Assembly (NCBI GenBank): GCA_049651845.1
Contig: JBASCW010000002.1
Coordinates: forward strand, 1 to 35,847
Reading direction: 5' to 3'
DNA: 35,847 nucleotides
From: RBG-16-66-20 sp049651845
Lineage (GTDB): Bacteria; Pseudomonadota; Gammaproteobacteria; Burkholderiales; SG8-39
The notes under the pieces are model-generated. The model saw only the letters and a program-made list of their open reading frames with translations, was not told the DNA's origin and searched no databases. The position numbers and the translations under genes were made by a program. Below, piece by piece: positions 34,133-35,847 of the stretch. Positions within the stretch are counted from its first letter, which is position 1, and every line of letters begins with the position of its first letter.

Positions 34133-35725
34133 ATGTCCGCAGCTCAGCGCATTCTGGCCTGCCTCCTGCTCCTGGCCGGCGGCAGCGCCGGCGCGCAGGA
34201 AGCCGGTCGCGTCATCCTGTCGATCGGCGAGGTGACCATCCAGCGCGGCGCGGCGGTGAGCGCCGCGCCCGTAGGCAGCGTGCTCAACAACGGCGACACG
34301 ATCCGCGTCGGCGCCGCGAGCAACGCACAGGTGCGGTTCGTGGACGAGGCCATCATCGCGCTGCGGCCGGGCACCGAATTCAAGGTGGACGACTACAACT
34401 GGCCGGGCGCGGCGAGCGGCGTGGAGCGCGCGTTCTTCTCGCTGCTCAAGGGCGGCCTGCGCACCGTGACGGGCGCCATCGGCAAGACCAACCAGCAGAA
34501 CTACAGGGTTACGACGCCCACGGCGACCATCGGCATCCGCGGCACCAACTTCAACCTCGTGCACTGCGACGCCGAGTGCCAGAACCGCGATGGCAGCGCG
34601 GCGCGCGGCGGCACCTACGGCGGCATCTTCGACGGCCGCATCGGCGTCGCCAACCAGGCCGGCGAAGCCGTGTTCGGCGTGGACGAGTTCTTCCACGTCG
34701 CCAGCCTGACGAGCCTGCCCGAGCGGCTGATCGGGCCGCCGCCCTTCCTCGGCGACCGGCTCGCGGGCGCGACGCGGCGCAAGGGCGAGAAAGGCACCGA
34801 GTCGAGCGAAACCATGGCGAAATCGGGCGTCAACGCCGACAGCCGTCCGCTCGCGGCGCCGGCGCCGGTGCCGCCGCAGGCGTTCGTGGTGACGGAAAAT
34901 TTCAACGAGAGCGGCCAGCGCAGCGTCGTCTCGACGACCTTCGCCCATGTGGTGATTCCTGCCCACTCGGAGTTCAACGGAAACGCCGCAACCGATGTCC
35001 TCGGCGCGAACGTGGTGGACATGGTTTTTGCGGGCAGCGGGGCGTCGCAGACTCTGGTCAGCGTGATTGCCAGACCGAACGCTGCGGTCGACCAGGAAGG
35101 CGGCCAGGGCAGCGTCGGTCCGTCCGGAACCGACATGGTGGGCTACGGCGCGGCCGTGAACGCGCACTGGGGACGCTGGATCGACGGCAAAGTGGACGCC
35201 TCCGAGGTGCCGGGGGGCTTCTTCGTGCCGCCCACCGGCGTGCATTACCTCTACAGCGATCAGATCACGCCAGCCGAGGTGATCGCCGCGAAAACGGGCC
35301 AGTTCAGCTACAACGTGTCGGTTGGCGGCACCAATCCCACGGACAACTCAGGGAACATCGGCACCTTCGGCGGCGGATCGGTGTCCGTCAACTTCACGTA
35401 CCGCAACGCCGCGCTGAACGCCTCCTGGACGGTGGGCAGCAGCACGTACTCGGTATCCGGCGTCGCGGGGGCCACGCCCTCCGGGCTCTCGGGCCCCGTC
35501 AAGATTTTTCCTGGCATCGCGGCCGGCGTCGAGATGAGCGGCAGCAACGTCGGCTCGTGCTCGGGCCCCTGCGGAGGCGTGTCGCCCGGCCCGATCCAGA
35601 AGGTGGAGGCGAACGGCGTGTTCCTGGGGCCTACGGGCAACCATCTGCCGGTGTCGATCGGCAGTCAGAACGGCACGCAGACCACGAGCCAGGTGCGCCT
35701 GTTCTTTTGCCCGACCTGCCCCTAG
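34133..35725 (+). CDS. Exported FecR-domain protein with C-terminal beta-barrel-like region
   Basis: This is a 530-residue protein. I prefer the ATG at 34133, with GAGG six bases upstream; an in-frame ATG at 34121 overlaps the preceding stop and would add four residues. A signal peptide covers about 1-21. A FecR domain spans about 22-190, with GEVTIQRG, GDTIRVGAASNAQVRF and TPTATIGIRGTNF. A low-complexity linker (about 205-250) and a region of unknown fold follow. From about 385 the sequence is glycine-rich beta strands (TFGGGSVSVNFTY, then KVEANGVFLGPTG) resembling the TbpB-type C-terminal barrel. Paired cysteines occur at 145/149, 476/480 and 526/529. There is no lipobox, so it should be soluble or secreted. 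FecR here lacks a membrane helix and sigma-factor partner, so anti-sigma activity is unlikely. Confidence 0.8.
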   Translation: MSAAQRILACLLLLAGGSAGAQEAGRVILSIGEVTIQRGAAVSAAPVGSVLNNGDTIRVGAASNAQVRFVDEAIIALRPGTEFKVDDYNWPGAASGVERAFFSLLKGGLRTVTGAIGKTNQQNYRVTTPTATIGIRGTNFNLVHCDAECQNRDGSAARGGTYGGIFDGRIGVANQAGEAVFGVDEFFHVASLTSLPERLIGPPPFLGDRLAGATRRKGEKGTESSETMAKSGVNADSRPLAAPAPVPPQAFVVTENFNESGQRSVVSTTFAHVVIPAHSEFNGNAATDVLGANVVDMVFAGSGASQTLVSVIARPNAAVDQEGGQGSVGPSGTDMVGYGAAVNAHWGRWIDGKVDASEVPGGFFVPPTGVHYLYSDQITPAEVIAAKTGQFSYNVSVGGTNPTDNSGNIGTFGGGSVSVNFTYRNAALNASWTVGSSTYSVSGVAGATPSGLSGPVKIFPGIAAGVEMSGSNVGSCSGPCGGVSPGPIQKVEANGVFLGPTGNHLPVSIGSQNGTQTTSQVRLFFCPTCP

Positions 35726-35847
35726 GAGTCTGCGCGGCAGACGAAATTTGTGCGAGTTGAAGTTGTGCCGGGTGTCACTTTTCGGGAATTTCGGTGCGGC
35801 GCCCGTCAATTTACAGCCGCAGAGGTTCGTGCGAGGTCGATGCGAAT
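35726..35847 (+). other. Window-end intergenic stretch with a short hairpin
   Basis: Just after the FecR gene, GTCTGC (35728-35733) and GCAGAC (35737-35742) form a perfect 6-bp stem with a GCG loop. The following GAAATTTG has only a short T-run, so termination is doubtful. I see no gene, promoter or repeat in the remaining bases. Confidence 0.4.

Noticed and set aside
34133..35725. FecR protein as an anti-sigma factor for iron uptake
   Set aside because: It has a signal peptide and no inner-membrane helix after an N-terminal cytoplasmic segment, and no ECF sigma factor or TonB receptor gene lies nearby.

Overview
The window is GC-rich chromosomal DNA with almost exclusively G/C-ending codons. 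It very probably comes from a betaproteobacterium. The main support is the gene order leuC-leuD-leuB-asd-fimV-truA-trpF-trpB-trpA-accD-folC-dedD-cvpA-purF-metZ, a backbone I know from that class; lpxH, a periplasmic cyclophilin and cysS further on fit too. I see no insertion sequence, phage gene, tRNA, rRNA or CRISPR array.

Layout. (1) 1-2641: the N-terminal part of a membrane protein related to fused MFS/spermidine synthases (minus strand, cut by the window edge), then a divergent MFS permease and an M48 lipoprotein protease. (2) 2601-9300, minus strand: a tightly coupled four-gene signalling operon, read in the order EAL-REC-PAS protein, HDOD protein, GAF-PAS-GAF-PAS histidine kinase, REC-HD-GYP protein. 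It holds two different classes of cyclic-di-GMP phosphodiesterase around one kinase. (3) 9441-25963, plus strand: the biosynthetic backbone for leucine, the aspartate family, tryptophan, malonyl-CoA, folate, purine and methionine, with fimV, truA, dedD and cvpA interleaved. Many genes overlap by 1-14 bases. Two intrinsic terminators sit directly against start codons, before truA and before metZ. (4) 26019-26760: a small protein overlapping a nucleotidyltransferase-fold protein. (5) 26777-30252, minus strand: a TPR/NTF2-like protein, an L,D-transpeptidase, a periplasmic cyclophilin and lpxH. (6) 30320-35725, plus strand: cysS, a class III cyclase fused to an FHA domain, a TPR plus outer-membrane beta-barrel protein of Slam/DUF560 type, and an exported FecR-domain protein.

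Two places stand out. The leader of metZ reads as a complete SAM-responsive attenuator: a SAM-II-type pseudoknot aptamer, a mutually exclusive antiterminator, and a terminator whose 3' arm contains the metZ Shine-Dalgarno. At the right end, the Slam-like barrel and the overlapping FecR protein, whose C-terminus looks like a TbpB-type beta-barrel, may be a type XI (Slam) secretion pair with an unusual FecR-domain cargo, next to a phosphopeptide-binding adenylate cyclase.

All functional statements rest on motifs and gene order read by eye. No database search was run.
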